Positions 1 through 8,199 of a stretch of DNA of 64,000 bases are shown here, one piece after another. How positions within the stretch are numbered: position 1 is the first letter of the stretch; each line of letters opens with the position of its first letter. This DNA comes from Microbispora hainanensis (GTDB lineage Bacteria > Actinomycetota > Actinomycetes > Streptosporangiales > Streptosporangiaceae): contig NZ_CP108086.1 of NCBI RefSeq assembly GCF_036186745.1, positions 1,488,001 through 1,552,000 on the forward strand, written 5' to 3'. The notes under the pieces are model-generated. The model had not been told where the DNA came from. It saw only the letters and a program-made list of their open reading frames with translations, and made no database searches. The translations under genes and the position numbers were made by a program.

Positions 1-417
1 TGGCGCGCCCTCTCCCTGTTGCACGAGAAGATCGAGGCGCACATCGAGCGCGCCCTGCAGACCAAGCACGGCCTGAGCGTGCGGGAATACTCCCTGCTTG
101 AGACGCTCAGCCGGCAGCACGACGGCCCCGGCGGCCACCTGCAGATGAAGCAGGTCGCCGACGCCGTGGTGCTCAGCCAGAGCGCGACGACGCGCCTGGT
201 GACCCGGCTCGAAGAGCGGGGACTGCTCACCCGCTATCTGTGCCCCACCGACCGCCGCGGGATCTACACCGACGTCAGCCCCGCGGGCCTGGCGCTGCTC
301 GCCGAGGCCCGTCCCACGAACGACGCCGCCCTGCGGGAGGCACTCGACCAGGCGGCCCGGGACCCCCAGCTCGCCCCTCTGGTCGAAGCGGTCGAATCAC
401 TGCACGCGCGGGCGTGA
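1..417 (+). CDS. MarR-family transcriptional regulator (5' end outside window)
   Basis: This frame is open from base 1, so the gene begins upstream; the TTG at 19 is only an internal leucine. The visible 138 codons carry a winged helix-turn-helix: a recognition helix region around MKQVADAVVLSQSATTRLV, then a basic wing with DRRG followed by YTDVSPAG, which is the usual MarR wing. A C-terminal dimerisation helix ends in ESLHARA and TGA. MarR proteins are dimeric DNA-binding repressors, often relieved by small phenolic ligands. The target cannot be told because the upstream neighbour is missing. The last 26 bases, including the stop, are nearly repeated 61 bp downstream. Confidence 0.85.
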   Translation, partial: WRALSLLHEKIEAHIERALQTKHGLSVREYSLLETLSRQHDGPGGHLQMKQVADAVVLSQSATTRLVTRLEERGLLTRYLCPTDRRGIYTDVSPAGLALLAEARPTNDAALREALDQAARDPQLAPLVEAVESLHARA

Positions 418-479
418 CACGACGCGGTCTGACGACCGCCGGGTGCAGACGCCCGAGTCACTGGACGCGCGGGCCTGAC
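393..479. repeat. Duplicated 3' end of the MarR gene, stop codon included
   Basis: Bases 393-418 hold the last codons and TGA of the MarR gene. Bases 454-479 repeat them with 23 of 26 identities, again with TGA in the same relative place. The two copies are 61 bp apart. Confidence 0.7.
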
Positions 480-527
480 CCCGGCCGCGCCCACCGAGGG
501 CGGGCCGGAAACGCGCCCGCGCGGCGC

Positions 528-610
528 TTAAGGGCGTACTGCACGCCCTCGCGGCCCTACACGTACTGCACGCCCTCGCGCCCCTAGAGCTCGTACTGCA
601 CGGCCGCGCG
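528..610. repeat. Three copies of the 3' end of the Dabb gene
   Basis: On the minus strand the gene ends R-A-A-V-Q-Y-E-L-stop at 584. Directly downstream and in the same frame come R-E-G-V-Q-Y-V-stop (ending 557) and R-E-G-V-Q-Y-A-L. The shared core cgtactgcacg lies at 535, 562 and 592, steps of 27 and 30 bp, both multiples of three. Confidence 0.75.
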
Positions 611-877
611 GTCGGCGAGGATCGGCGCGATGCACTCCTTGATCACCGCCAGGTGGACCGGGTGGTCGCGATAGACGATGTAGTCCTCGACGGAGTCGAA
701 GTCGGCGACCACGCCGAAGGAGAAGTTGCCCTGGTTGACGCCCGCGTCGTGGCCGATCTGGTAGGAGCGCAGCTCGGGGATGGCGTCCGGCAGCGTGCTC
801 AGCCGCCTGGCCACCTCGGCCCGCTGTTCCTCGGTGGCGTCCTCGGTCCACTTCAGCAGCACGACGTGGCGGAACAT
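584..877 (-). CDS. Dabb family protein (stress-responsive alpha/beta barrel)
   Basis: A 97-residue protein starting MFRHVVLLKWTEDATEEQ, the standard opening of the Dabb family. It contains the typical central stretch GHDAGVNQGNFSFGVVADF and DSVEDYIVYRDHPVHLAVI. Family members are dimeric ferredoxin-like barrels. Some plant and bacterial relatives bind or cyclise hydrophobic compounds, but most bacterial ones have no known substrate. The full family length is present. A purine-rich GGGGGAG stretch precedes the ATG. It stands alone on its strand, facing the MarR gene tail to tail. The 3' end has been duplicated downstream. Confidence 0.85.
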   Translation of the reverse strand: MFRHVVLLKWTEDATEEQRAEVARRLSTLPDAIPELRSYQIGHDAGVNQGNFSFGVVADFDSVEDYIVYRDHPVHLAVIKECIAPILADRAAVQYEL

Positions 878-1416
878 GCACTCCCCCTGGAATGAGACGC
901 ACGCGGCCGGGCGGCCGCGCTCTTCACGGCGCTCATCCTCTCATCATCGGTGACGCGGGCGCGGACGCGGTGGGTGTCGGGGGCCGGCCGGGCGCGCCGC
1001 CCGGGCGCAGAAGGGCGAGCCCGGCCCCACCATGGCCGACATGACCCGCAAGATCACCGAAGCGCTCGACACCGCCCGACGGCAGCTCCCTGGGTCCCGT
1101 CCGGACCCCGGGACGCGGCGACGACCAGCCCGGCCCGACCGCAAGGGCCCGGCGCTCTCCTCCACCGGCGCCCGCGCGCCGTCCGGATCCGGGGCGACGC
1201 GCTCGCCCTCCGAGGCCGTGGTCACCCGTGACCCGGCGGCCAGCCCACCACCGTCCTGCCAGGCCACGGGGACGATCCGGCGCTCGATCTCCGGGAGGAC
1301 ACGGTTCGCGGTGGTGTCCTGCCGGTCACGCGGTATGAGGATCACACCCGAACAGCAGGAATCCGAGCGTGCGCCTCACTGGTCCGGATCCTGCATCCGA
1401 CTTGAGTGGTCTCCGC
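878..1416. other. Gene-free stretch, 540 bp
   Basis: No convincing gene is seen. Two overlapping open frames exist on opposite strands: one on plus from the ATG at 1032 and one on minus from 1345. Neither gives a recognisable domain, and both dissolve into arginine/proline-rich sequence typical of empty GC-rich DNA. The first codons of each look somewhat protein-like, so an old remnant is possible. Confidence 0.5.
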
Positions 1417-2847
1417 TCAGCTCCAGGCGAGCATGCGGAGGGGGTCCTCCAGCATGGCGCCGACGTCGCGCAGCACGTACGAACCGAGCTCGCCGTCGAC
1501 CACGCGGTGGTCGAACGACAGCGCCAGCGTGGTGACCTTGCGGACCGCGAGCTGCCCGTCGACCACCCAGGGCATGTCCCTGATCTGGCCGATGGCGAGG
1601 ATCGCCACCTCTCCCGGGTTGAGGATCGGCGTGCCGGCGTCGACGCCGAAGACACCGACGTTGGTGATCGTGATCGTGCCGCCGCTCAGCTCGGCGGGCC
1701 GGCACTTGCCGGCCCGCGCCCGCTCGGTGAGCTCGCCCAGCGCCCGGGCGAGCTCGGGCAGCGACATCGCGTCGGCGTCCTTGACGTTCGGCACGATCAG
1801 CCCGCGATCGGTGGCGGCGGCGATGCCGAGGTTCACGTAGTGCTTGACCACGATCTCCTCGCCGGTCCACGTGGCGTTGACCATGGGGTGCCGCTTCACC
1901 GCGGTGATCAGAGCCTTCGCCACCAGGAGCAGTGGCGAGACCTTGACCTCGGCGAACTCGGGCAGCGTACGCAGCCGCCGGACCGCCTCCATCGTCTCGG
2001 TCACGTCGACCTGCAGCCACTCGGTCACGTGCGGGGCCGAGAACGCGCTGGCCACCATGGCCTGCGCGGTCGCCTTCCTGACCCCCCTGACCGGGATGCG
2101 CTCCTCCCGGACTCCCGCCTCGCGCCGTACGGCGGTCGCGGCGGGGGCGGGCGCCGCCACGGCGGCCTCCACGTCGGCGCGGGTGATCGACCCCTGGGGG
2201 CCGGTGCCCGTGAGGGTCGCCAGGTCGACGCCGAGGTCCTTGGCGAGCTTGCGTACCGGCGGCTTGGCCAGGACGCGCGCCCGCGCGGACGTCGCGGATC
2301 CGTTGCCCTGTGCTCCAACGGCGCCTGCCGCCGCGATGGCCGGAGCGACGGGAGCGGCGGCGACGGGGGCGACCGGCGGGGCGGACACGGCGGACGGCGG
2401 AACGGACACGGCCGCCGGCGGAACGGATACAGCGGGCGCGGCCTGCTTGCGGGGGCGGCGGCGGGTGGCGCTCGTCTTGACGCCGTACCCGACCAGCACC
2501 GGCTGGCGCTCCTCCTTGGCCGGGGCGGCCTCCGGAGCGGCGTTCCGCACGCCCGGCACCATGTCGTCCGCCAGTGCCTCCCGACCGGCGGCGGAGGCGT
2601 CGCCGGCCTCGCCGTCCTCGATCGAGATGATCGGGGTGCCGACGTCCACGGTCTGGCCCTCGCCGACCATCAGGCCGGAGACGGTGCCCTCGTACGGGCA
2701 CGGCAGCTCGACGACGGCCTTGGCCGTCTCGATCTCGACGATCGTCTGGTTGATCTTCACCGAGTCGCCCGGGGCGACGTGCCACTTGACGATCTCGGCC
2801 TCGGTCAGCCCCTCACCCACGTCGGGGAGCCTGAACTCACGGAGCAT
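1417..2847 (-). CDS. bkdC: Dihydrolipoamide acyltransferase E2 of a 2-oxoacid dehydrogenase complex
   Basis: 476 residues. It moves the acyl group from E1 to coenzyme A and forms the core of the branched-chain 2-oxoacid dehydrogenase complex. Domains in order: an N-terminal lipoyl domain with the lipoylated lysine at about residue 43 (ETAKAVVE), a long Ala/Pro-rich linker, the peripheral subunit-binding domain (VRKLAKDLGVDLATLTGTG), and the catalytic domain ending with the active-site motif DHRVVDG. The ATG at 2847 was chosen because the lipoyl domain starts there and a strong GGGAGG lies 8 bases upstream; the frame stays open further upstream only by chance. It follows E1beta by 17 bp, so it is the third gene of the operon. 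Branched-chain use is preferred from the lipoyl sequence and the separate E1 subunits; pyruvate is the alternative. Confidence 0.9.
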   Translation of the reverse strand: MLREFRLPDVGEGLTEAEIVKWHVAPGDSVKINQTIVEIETAKAVVELPCPYEGTVSGLMVGEGQTVDVGTPIISIEDGEAGDASAAGREALADDMVPGVRNAAPEAAPAKEERQPVLVGYGVKTSATRRRPRKQAAPAVSVPPAAVSVPPSAVSAPPVAPVAAAPVAPAIAAAGAVGAQGNGSATSARARVLAKPPVRKLAKDLGVDLATLTGTGPQGSITRADVEAAVAAPAPAATAVRREAGVREERIPVRGVRKATAQAMVASAFSAPHVTEWLQVDVTETMEAVRRLRTLPEFAEVKVSPLLLVAKALITAVKRHPMVNATWTGEEIVVKHYVNLGIAAATDRGLIVPNVKDADAMSLPELARALGELTERARAGKCRPAELSGGTITITNVGVFGVDAGTPILNPGEVAILAIGQIRDMPWVVDGQLAVRKVTTLALSFDHRVVDGELGSYVLRDVGAMLEDPLRMLAWS

Positions 2848-2864
2848 GAGAAGTGCCTCCCCCC

Positions 2865-3839
2865 TCAGTAGGCGAACGTGCGGTCGACGGCGTCGAGCAC
2901 GCGGTCCAGGTCGGGCAGGTAGTGGTCCTCCAGCCGCGACGGCGGGTAGGGCGTGGAGAACCCGCCGACCCGCAGCACCGGCGCCTCCAGGCTGTAGAAG
3001 CAGCGCTCGGTGATGCGCGCCGCCAGCTCGGCCCCGTAGCCGGTGAAGACGGGGGCCTCGTGGGCGACCACGCACCGTCCGGTCCGCGTGACCGACTCGG
3101 TCAGGACGTCCACGTCGAGGGGGTTGAGCGAGCGCAGGTCGATGACCTCGATGCTCCGCCCGTCCTCCTCCGCCGCCGCGGCGGCCTCCAGGCAGGTCTT
3201 CACCATCGGCCCGTACGCGATCAGCGTGACGTCGCTGCCCTGCCGTACGGTGCGGGCGCGGTCGAGCGGCAGGCCGGGAGCGGCGAGGTCGACGTCGGCC
3301 TTGTCCCAATAACGACGCTTGGGCTCGAAGAAGATGATCGGGTCGTCGCAGCGGACGGCGTCCTGGATCATCGTGTACGCGTCCACCGGGTTGGAGCACG
3401 CGACCACCCGCAGGCCCGCGGTGTGGGTGAAGTACGCCTCGGGCGACTCCGAGTGGTGCTCGACGGCCCCGATGCCGCCACCGCAGGGGATGCGTACGAC
3501 GACCGGCAGCTTGAGCGTGCCGAGCGACCGCAGCGGCATCTTGGCGAGCTGCGTGATGATCTGGTCGGCGGCCGGGAACACGAACCCGTCGAACTGGATC
3601 TCGCAGACCGGACGGTAGCCGCGCAGGGCCAGGCCGATCGCCGTCCCGATGATGCCCGACTCGGCGAGCGGCGTGTCGATCACGCGGTCTTCGCCGAAGT
3701 CCTTCTGCAGGCCGTCGGTGACGCGGAAGACACCGCCGAGCTTGCCGACGTCCTCTCCCATCACGAGCACCTTGGGGTCGTCCTCCATCGAGCGGCGGAG
3801 GCCCTCGTTCAACGCCTTGGCGAGAGTCAGTGTGGTCAT
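2865..3839 (-). CDS. bkdB: 2-oxoacid dehydrogenase E1 component, beta subunit
   Basis: 324 residues, the normal length for the family. It pairs with E1alpha to form the thiamine-diphosphate enzyme that decarboxylates branched-chain 2-oxoacids. It starts MTTLTLAKALNEGLRR and contains the conserved GEDVGKLGGVFRVTDGLQ region and DTPLAESGIIGTAIG, both hallmarks of the transketolase-like pyrimidine-binding domain. The C-terminal transketolase domain holds DLRSLNPLD and ends YLPDLDRVLDAVDRTF. Its ATG overlaps the E1alpha stop in an ATGA arrangement, which points to coupled translation and equal amounts of the two subunits. Confidence 0.92.
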   Translation of the reverse strand: MTTLTLAKALNEGLRRSMEDDPKVLVMGEDVGKLGGVFRVTDGLQKDFGEDRVIDTPLAESGIIGTAIGLALRGYRPVCEIQFDGFVFPAADQIITQLAKMPLRSLGTLKLPVVVRIPCGGGIGAVEHHSESPEAYFTHTAGLRVVACSNPVDAYTMIQDAVRCDDPIIFFEPKRRYWDKADVDLAAPGLPLDRARTVRQGSDVTLIAYGPMVKTCLEAAAAAEEDGRSIEVIDLRSLNPLDVDVLTESVTRTGRCVVAHEAPVFTGYGAELAARITERCFYSLEAPVLRVGGFSTPYPPSRLEDHYLPDLDRVLDAVDRTFAY

Positions 3840-4927
3840 CGTTCGAACCCCGCCAGGTAGGTCAGATACTGCTCGCGTTCCTCGTCGAGGAGTGAGTGGG
3901 CACCGGCGTACACGTGATCAAAGATAGCCCTGGGGGGTGGGTCGGGCAGCGCGAGGCACCGGCTTCGCACGTCTTTGCCGAGCGCGTCGGCCTCGGCGTC
4001 GATCTTCTCGAAGAACTCCTGGTCGGCGAGCCGGTTCTTGAAGAGGTACGCCTTGACCCGCTCGATGGGGTCCTTCAGCTTCCACGCCTCAAGTTCGTCG
4101 GCGAGGCGGTAGCGGGTGGGGTCGTCGGAGGTCGTGTGCGCGCCCATCCGGTAGGTGAACGCCTCGATCATCGTCGGTCCCTGCCCCTCGCGGGCGTTCT
4201 GGAGCGCCCGGCGGGTCACGGCGAGGCAGGCGAACACGTCGTTGCCGTCGACCCGGATGCCGGGGAAGCCGAAGCCGGACGCCCTCTTGTAGAGCGGGAT
4301 CTTCGTCTGCTTCTCCAGCGGCTCGGAGATGGCCCACTGGTTGTTCTGGCAGAAGAACACGACGGGGGCGTTGAACACCGAGGCCCAGATGAACGACTCG
4401 TTCACGTCGCCCTGGGAGGTCGCGCCGTCGCCGAAGTAGACGATCGTGGCCGCCTCGGCGCCGTCGCGCTGGATGCCCATGGCGTAGCCGACCGCGTGCA
4501 GGGCCTGGGAGCCGATGACGATCGTGTAGAGGTGGAAGTTGTGCTCCGCCGGGTCCCACCCGCCGTTGCTCACGCCGCGGAAGAGGCCGAGCAGCTTGAC
4601 CGGGTCGACGTCGCGGCACCAGGCCACGCCGTGCTCGCGATAGGTGGGGAAGGCCATGTCGGCGTCGGTGAGCGCCCGGCCCGAGCCGATCTGGGCCGCC
4701 TCCTGGCCGAGCAGGGAGGCCCAGATGCCGAGCTCGCCCTGCCGCTGGAGCGCGACGGCCTCCAGGTCGATGCGGCGGACGAGGACCAGGTCACGGTAGA
4801 GGGAGCGGACCTCCTCCGCGGTCAGGTCGATGTCGTAGTCGGGATGCTCGACCCGCTCCCCTTCGGGGGTGAGCAGTTGGACGAGCTCCGGAGGTGCGTC
4901 TGCACCACGAGGGGCGTCGGCTGTCAC
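3836..4927 (-). CDS. bkdA: 2-oxoacid dehydrogenase E1 component, alpha subunit
   Basis: 363 residues from the GTG at 4927. It binds thiamine diphosphate: the motif begins GDGATSQGDVNE near residue 166 and ends in QNNQWAIS. The phosphorylation-loop region SGFGFPGIRVDGND and YRMGAHTTSDDPTRYR is also clear. The GTG start is preferred over an ATG 33 codons upstream because AGGAG sits at 4934-4938, six bases before it, and because family homology begins about there. It is the first gene of E1alpha-E1beta-E2. Such complexes supply branched acyl-CoA starters for iso and anteiso fatty acids, or break down valine, leucine and isoleucine; the valine dehydrogenase at 29 kb would feed the same route. Confidence 0.9.
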   Translation of the reverse strand: MTADAPRGADAPPELVQLLTPEGERVEHPDYDIDLTAEEVRSLYRDLVLVRRIDLEAVALQRQGELGIWASLLGQEAAQIGSGRALTDADMAFPTYREHGVAWCRDVDPVKLLGLFRGVSNGGWDPAEHNFHLYTIVIGSQALHAVGYAMGIQRDGAEAATIVYFGDGATSQGDVNESFIWASVFNAPVVFFCQNNQWAISEPLEKQTKIPLYKRASGFGFPGIRVDGNDVFACLAVTRRALQNAREGQGPTMIEAFTYRMGAHTTSDDPTRYRLADELEAWKLKDPIERVKAYLFKNRLADQEFFEKIDAEADALGKDVRSRCLALPDPPPRAIFDHVYAGAHSLLDEEREQYLTYLAGFER

Positions 4928-5133
4928 GTGCCACTCCTGTGCGTGTCGGGCCCCCGCGGGTGGGGTCACCCCCGCGACGGCCGGGTCGTCGGGCGTACGG
5001 CCGTTGGGGTGGACGACCGGGCGCATATGTGGACATCGTGGCAGAACTCACACCCCTAAGCGCAAGTCCCCGCCCGCCCGTCCACACTTCTCCGATTCCC
5101 GGATGGTGAGACGCCACACCCCGGGATCTCTTC

Positions 5134-6747
5134 CTACGAGCGGTGAACCACGCGTCCTCCCAGCAGGGTCAGCCACGCGTTCACGCCCGCGAGGTCAGCC
5201 ACGCCGACGCGGTCGAGATCGTGGTCCAAGACGACGACGTCGGCCAGCTTTCCCGGCGTCAGGGAACCGATGCGGTCTTCCATCCGCAGCGCGTACGCCG
5301 CGTCGGCGGTGTGGGCGCGCAGCGCCTCGTCCAGCGTGACGGCCTGGTCGGCGCCGATGGGGTCGCCCTCGCGGGTGCGCCGCCGTACGGCGTTGGCCAC
5401 GGTCTCCATCGGCCGCAGCGAGGAGACGAACGAGTCGCTCGACAGCACCGGGCGGAGCCCGCCGTCGATCTCCTCGCGCATCGGCTGGAGCCGATGGGCG
5501 CGGCGCTCCCCCAGCCGCCGTACGAAGTCCCTCCCGCTGTCGTGCAGGAAGTTCGGCTGGTTGACCGGGATGACGCCGAGCGCGGCGAATTCCCGCACCT
5601 GCCCGGGCGTGGGGTGGCCGCAGTGCTCGATGCGCGGCCGTGCGTCGTCTCCCGACACGGCCACCGCGGCCTTGATCGCGTCGAGCGTGTAGGCCATCGC
5701 GAGATCGCCCTGGGTGTGCACGCCGACCTGCCAGCCCGCGGCGGCCGCCCGGCGGACGAGGTCGGTGAGCCGCTCGGGCCGGTGATAGGTGGAGCCGGTG
5801 AACTGGCCGCCCTCGCCGTACGGTTCGCTGAACAGGGCGGTGCCGCCGAGCAGCGTGCCGTCGCAGTAGAACTTCATCGCGCCCAGGCGCAGCATGTCGT
5901 CGCCGAAGGGACCCGCCAGGCCGAGGGTGGTCAGGTCGTCCAGCATGTGCGACAGCGGCATGCAGACCGTGCGCACCGGCAGGGTGCCGGCGGCGTGCGC
6001 GGCTCGGTAGATCGTCAGCTCCCGGCGGGACACCTGGGGGTCGCACACCGTCGTGAGCCCCGCCGACAGGTACGCCTCACCGGCGGCGGCGAGCCACGAC
6101 AGCAGCTGCTCCGCCGGGAGATCGGTGTGGAAGTTGGGGCCGTGGCAGCCGATGTCCACCGCGGTCGGCAGCAGCAGCTCCATCGCGGAGTCCAGCACCA
6201 TCCCGGTGAGCCGACCGCCCTCGTCGCGCAGGAAGGCGCCGCCGGCCGGGTCGGGCACATCCGCGGTGATCCCGCGCCATGCCAGCGCGGCGGAGTTGAC
6301 CACGGCATGGTGACCGGAGACGTGGTAGACGATCACCGGGTGCTCGGTCGTCGCCTCGTCCAGGTCCCACCGCGACGGCCGGCCGCCGGGGAACTTGGCG
6401 TCGTCCATGCCGAACGCCCTGATCCACTGGCCCGGTGGCGTACGCCGCGCCTGCTCGGCGATCACCGCCACGAGGTCGGCGGCGCTCGCCACGTCCGGGT
6501 AACGCGCGTCGGCGGACGCCAGGGACTCGGCCGTGGACAACAAGTGGTTGTGCGGGTCGATGAACCCCGGCAGCACCGTGCGGCCCCCGGCGTCGATCAC
6601 CTCCGCACCGGGTCCCGCCGCCCCCGTCACCTCGGCGTGCCGGCCGACGGCGAGGACGCGGCCGTCGCGCACGGCGAGCGCCTCACATCGGGGGATACCG
6701 GGGTCCATAGTGCGGACCCTGGCGTTGGTGATGACGATCGCAGACAA
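5134..6747 (-). CDS. Amidohydrolase (YtcJ-like, amidohydrolase 3 family)
   Basis: 537 residues if started at the TTG at 6747, which has GGAGGAG just upstream. It is a metal-dependent hydrolase of the urease/amidohydrolase superfamily. It shows the metal-binding DPHNHLL motif early, the VYHVSGHHAVVNSAAL and GVHTQGDLAM histidine motifs mid-protein, IEHCGHPTPGQV later, and the late aspartate in SSDSFVSS. The N-terminal VITNARVRTMDPGIPRCEA and the C-terminal LTPGKLADVVVLDHD are standard family ends. The substrate is unknown. It follows the transporter gene by 20 bp, and the pair is divergent from a PucR regulator. This suggests import and hydrolysis of one nitrogenous compound under PucR control. 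Confidence 0.85.
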   Translation of the reverse strand: MSAIVITNARVRTMDPGIPRCEALAVRDGRVLAVGRHAEVTGAAGPGAEVIDAGGRTVLPGFIDPHNHLLSTAESLASADARYPDVASAADLVAVIAEQARRTPPGQWIRAFGMDDAKFPGGRPSRWDLDEATTEHPVIVYHVSGHHAVVNSAALAWRGITADVPDPAGGAFLRDEGGRLTGMVLDSAMELLLPTAVDIGCHGPNFHTDLPAEQLLSWLAAAGEAYLSAGLTTVCDPQVSRRELTIYRAAHAAGTLPVRTVCMPLSHMLDDLTTLGLAGPFGDDMLRLGAMKFYCDGTLLGGTALFSEPYGEGGQFTGSTYHRPERLTDLVRRAAAAGWQVGVHTQGDLAMAYTLDAIKAAVAVSGDDARPRIEHCGHPTPGQVREFAALGVIPVNQPNFLHDSGRDFVRRLGERRAHRLQPMREEIDGGLRPVLSSDSFVSSLRPMETVANAVRRRTREGDPIGADQAVTLDEALRAHTADAAYALRMEDRIGSLTPGKLADVVVLDHDLDRVGVADLAGVNAWLTLLGGRVVHRS

Positions 6748-6767
6748 GAACTCCTCCAACCGATGGA

Positions 6768-8084
6768 TCACTGAGAGACGGCGGGCGTGCCGGAGACGGC
6801 CGGGGCGTCGCGGTGCCGCGGTGCGGCGGCCAGGCAGACCACGCTGAGCACGCACATCCCGATCAGCAGCCCGATGGCGGGCGCGGGCCCGCCGCCGCCG
6901 GCCTTCACCAGGGCGGTCGCCGCCAGAGGCGAAAGCCCGCCGAAGATCGCCCCGGCCACCTGGTAGGCCAGCGACATGCCCGTGTAGCGCACGTCCGGGG
7001 AGAACATCTCGGCGAGCAGCGTGGCCATCGGCCCGTATGTCGCGGACATGGCCAGCCGCATGAGGCCGAGCATCAGGAAGATGAGGACCGTGTCGCGGGT
7101 CCCCATGACGGTGAACTGCGGGACCGCGAGCAGGGCCACGGCGACCAGCCCGGCGATGACGACCCGCCGCCCGCCGACCCGGTCTCCGAGCCACGAGATG
7201 GCGAGCGTGGCGACGAGTTCGACGAACGCGGCGAAGCTGAGCCCGTTGAGCACCACCTGCTCCTCGACTCCGACGTCCGCGCCGGTCGCGTACGCGAGCA
7301 GGAAGGTCGTCGCGATGTAGTAGCCGCCGATGGCCACCGGGAGCGCCCCGATGCCGAACAGCACGGGCCGCCACGACGAGCGCAGCACGGCCCTGATCGG
7401 CAGCTCCGCGGCGGCCGCGGGGGCGCTCGCGCGCCGCTGCTTGACCTGTTCGAATACCGGCGACTCCTCGACCCGCAGCCGGATGAACATGCCGACGAGC
7501 ACCAGGACCGCCGAGACGAGGAACGGCACCCGCCAGGCCCAGCCGCGCAGGGCCGCGTCGCCGAACGAGGTCATCACGCTGAACGCCCCGGTCGCGAGCA
7601 GGGCGCCCGCGGAGTTGCCGAGCTGGGCGAACGAGCCGTAGAAGGTCTTCTTCCCCTCCGGGGCGTGCTCGACCGCCATCAGCGCGGCCCCGCCCCATTC
7701 ACCTCCCACGGCGAGGCCCTGGACGAACCGCAGCAGCACCAGCAGCGCGGGCGCCGCCGCTCCGGCGGAGGCGTAGGTGGGCAGCAGCCCGACGGCGAAG
7801 GTCGCCACGCCCATCATCAGCAGCGTGACGACCAGGGCCGACTTGCGGCCCAGCCGGTCGCCGAAGTGACCGAACACCACGCCGCCCAAGGGACGTGCGA
7901 AGAACCCGACGGCGTACGTCGCGAACGCCGCCATGACGCCGACCAGCGGATCGGTGGACGCCGGGAAGAAGACGTCCCCGAAGACGAGGGCCGCGGCCGT
8001 CGCGTAGACGTAGAAGTCGTACCACTCGATCGTGGTTCCGATGAAGGCCGCGTACGCGGCCCGGCGGGGGGTTCGTCGGTCCAT
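6768..8084 (-). CDS. MFS transporter, metabolite:H+ symporter (MHS) type
   Basis: 438 residues with twelve predicted membrane segments. It opens with AAYAAFIGTTIEWYDFYVY, the strongly conserved first helix of the MHS group that includes proline/betaine, citrate and shikimate carriers. The MFS signature between helices 2 and 3 reads GHFGDRLGRKSALV, and GGEWGGAALMAVEHAP in helix 4 is also diagnostic. It is predicted to import an organic acid or amino-acid-like solute with protons. It is the first gene of a two-gene unit with the amidohydrolase, and the PucR gene starts 115 bp away on the other strand, so that gap should hold the shared control region. Confidence 0.9.
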   Translation of the reverse strand: MDRRTPRRAAYAAFIGTTIEWYDFYVYATAAALVFGDVFFPASTDPLVGVMAAFATYAVGFFARPLGGVVFGHFGDRLGRKSALVVTLLMMGVATFAVGLLPTYASAGAAAPALLVLLRFVQGLAVGGEWGGAALMAVEHAPEGKKTFYGSFAQLGNSAGALLATGAFSVMTSFGDAALRGWAWRVPFLVSAVLVLVGMFIRLRVEESPVFEQVKQRRASAPAAAAELPIRAVLRSSWRPVLFGIGALPVAIGGYYIATTFLLAYATGADVGVEEQVVLNGLSFAAFVELVATLAISWLGDRVGGRRVVIAGLVAVALLAVPQFTVMGTRDTVLIFLMLGLMRLAMSATYGPMATLLAEMFSPDVRYTGMSLAYQVAGAIFGGLSPLAATALVKAGGGGPAPAIGLLIGMCVLSVVCLAAAPRHRDAPAVSGTPAVSQ

Positions 8085-8199
8085 GAGGTCCTCCGTGGGT
8101 TGGGGGTTGGACAGACCGTACGATCAGGCCAAACAGGAGCAATGTGGGCGATTTGCACTATCGTCGGGGCTTTCTCGGGCGAAGTGCACAGGAGACGTC

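Noticed and set aside
1032-1535. Plus-strand frame starting MADMTRKITEALDTARRQL.
   Set aside because: Only the first ~20 residues look protein-like; the rest is Arg/Pro/Ser-rich and runs antisense into the E2 gene.
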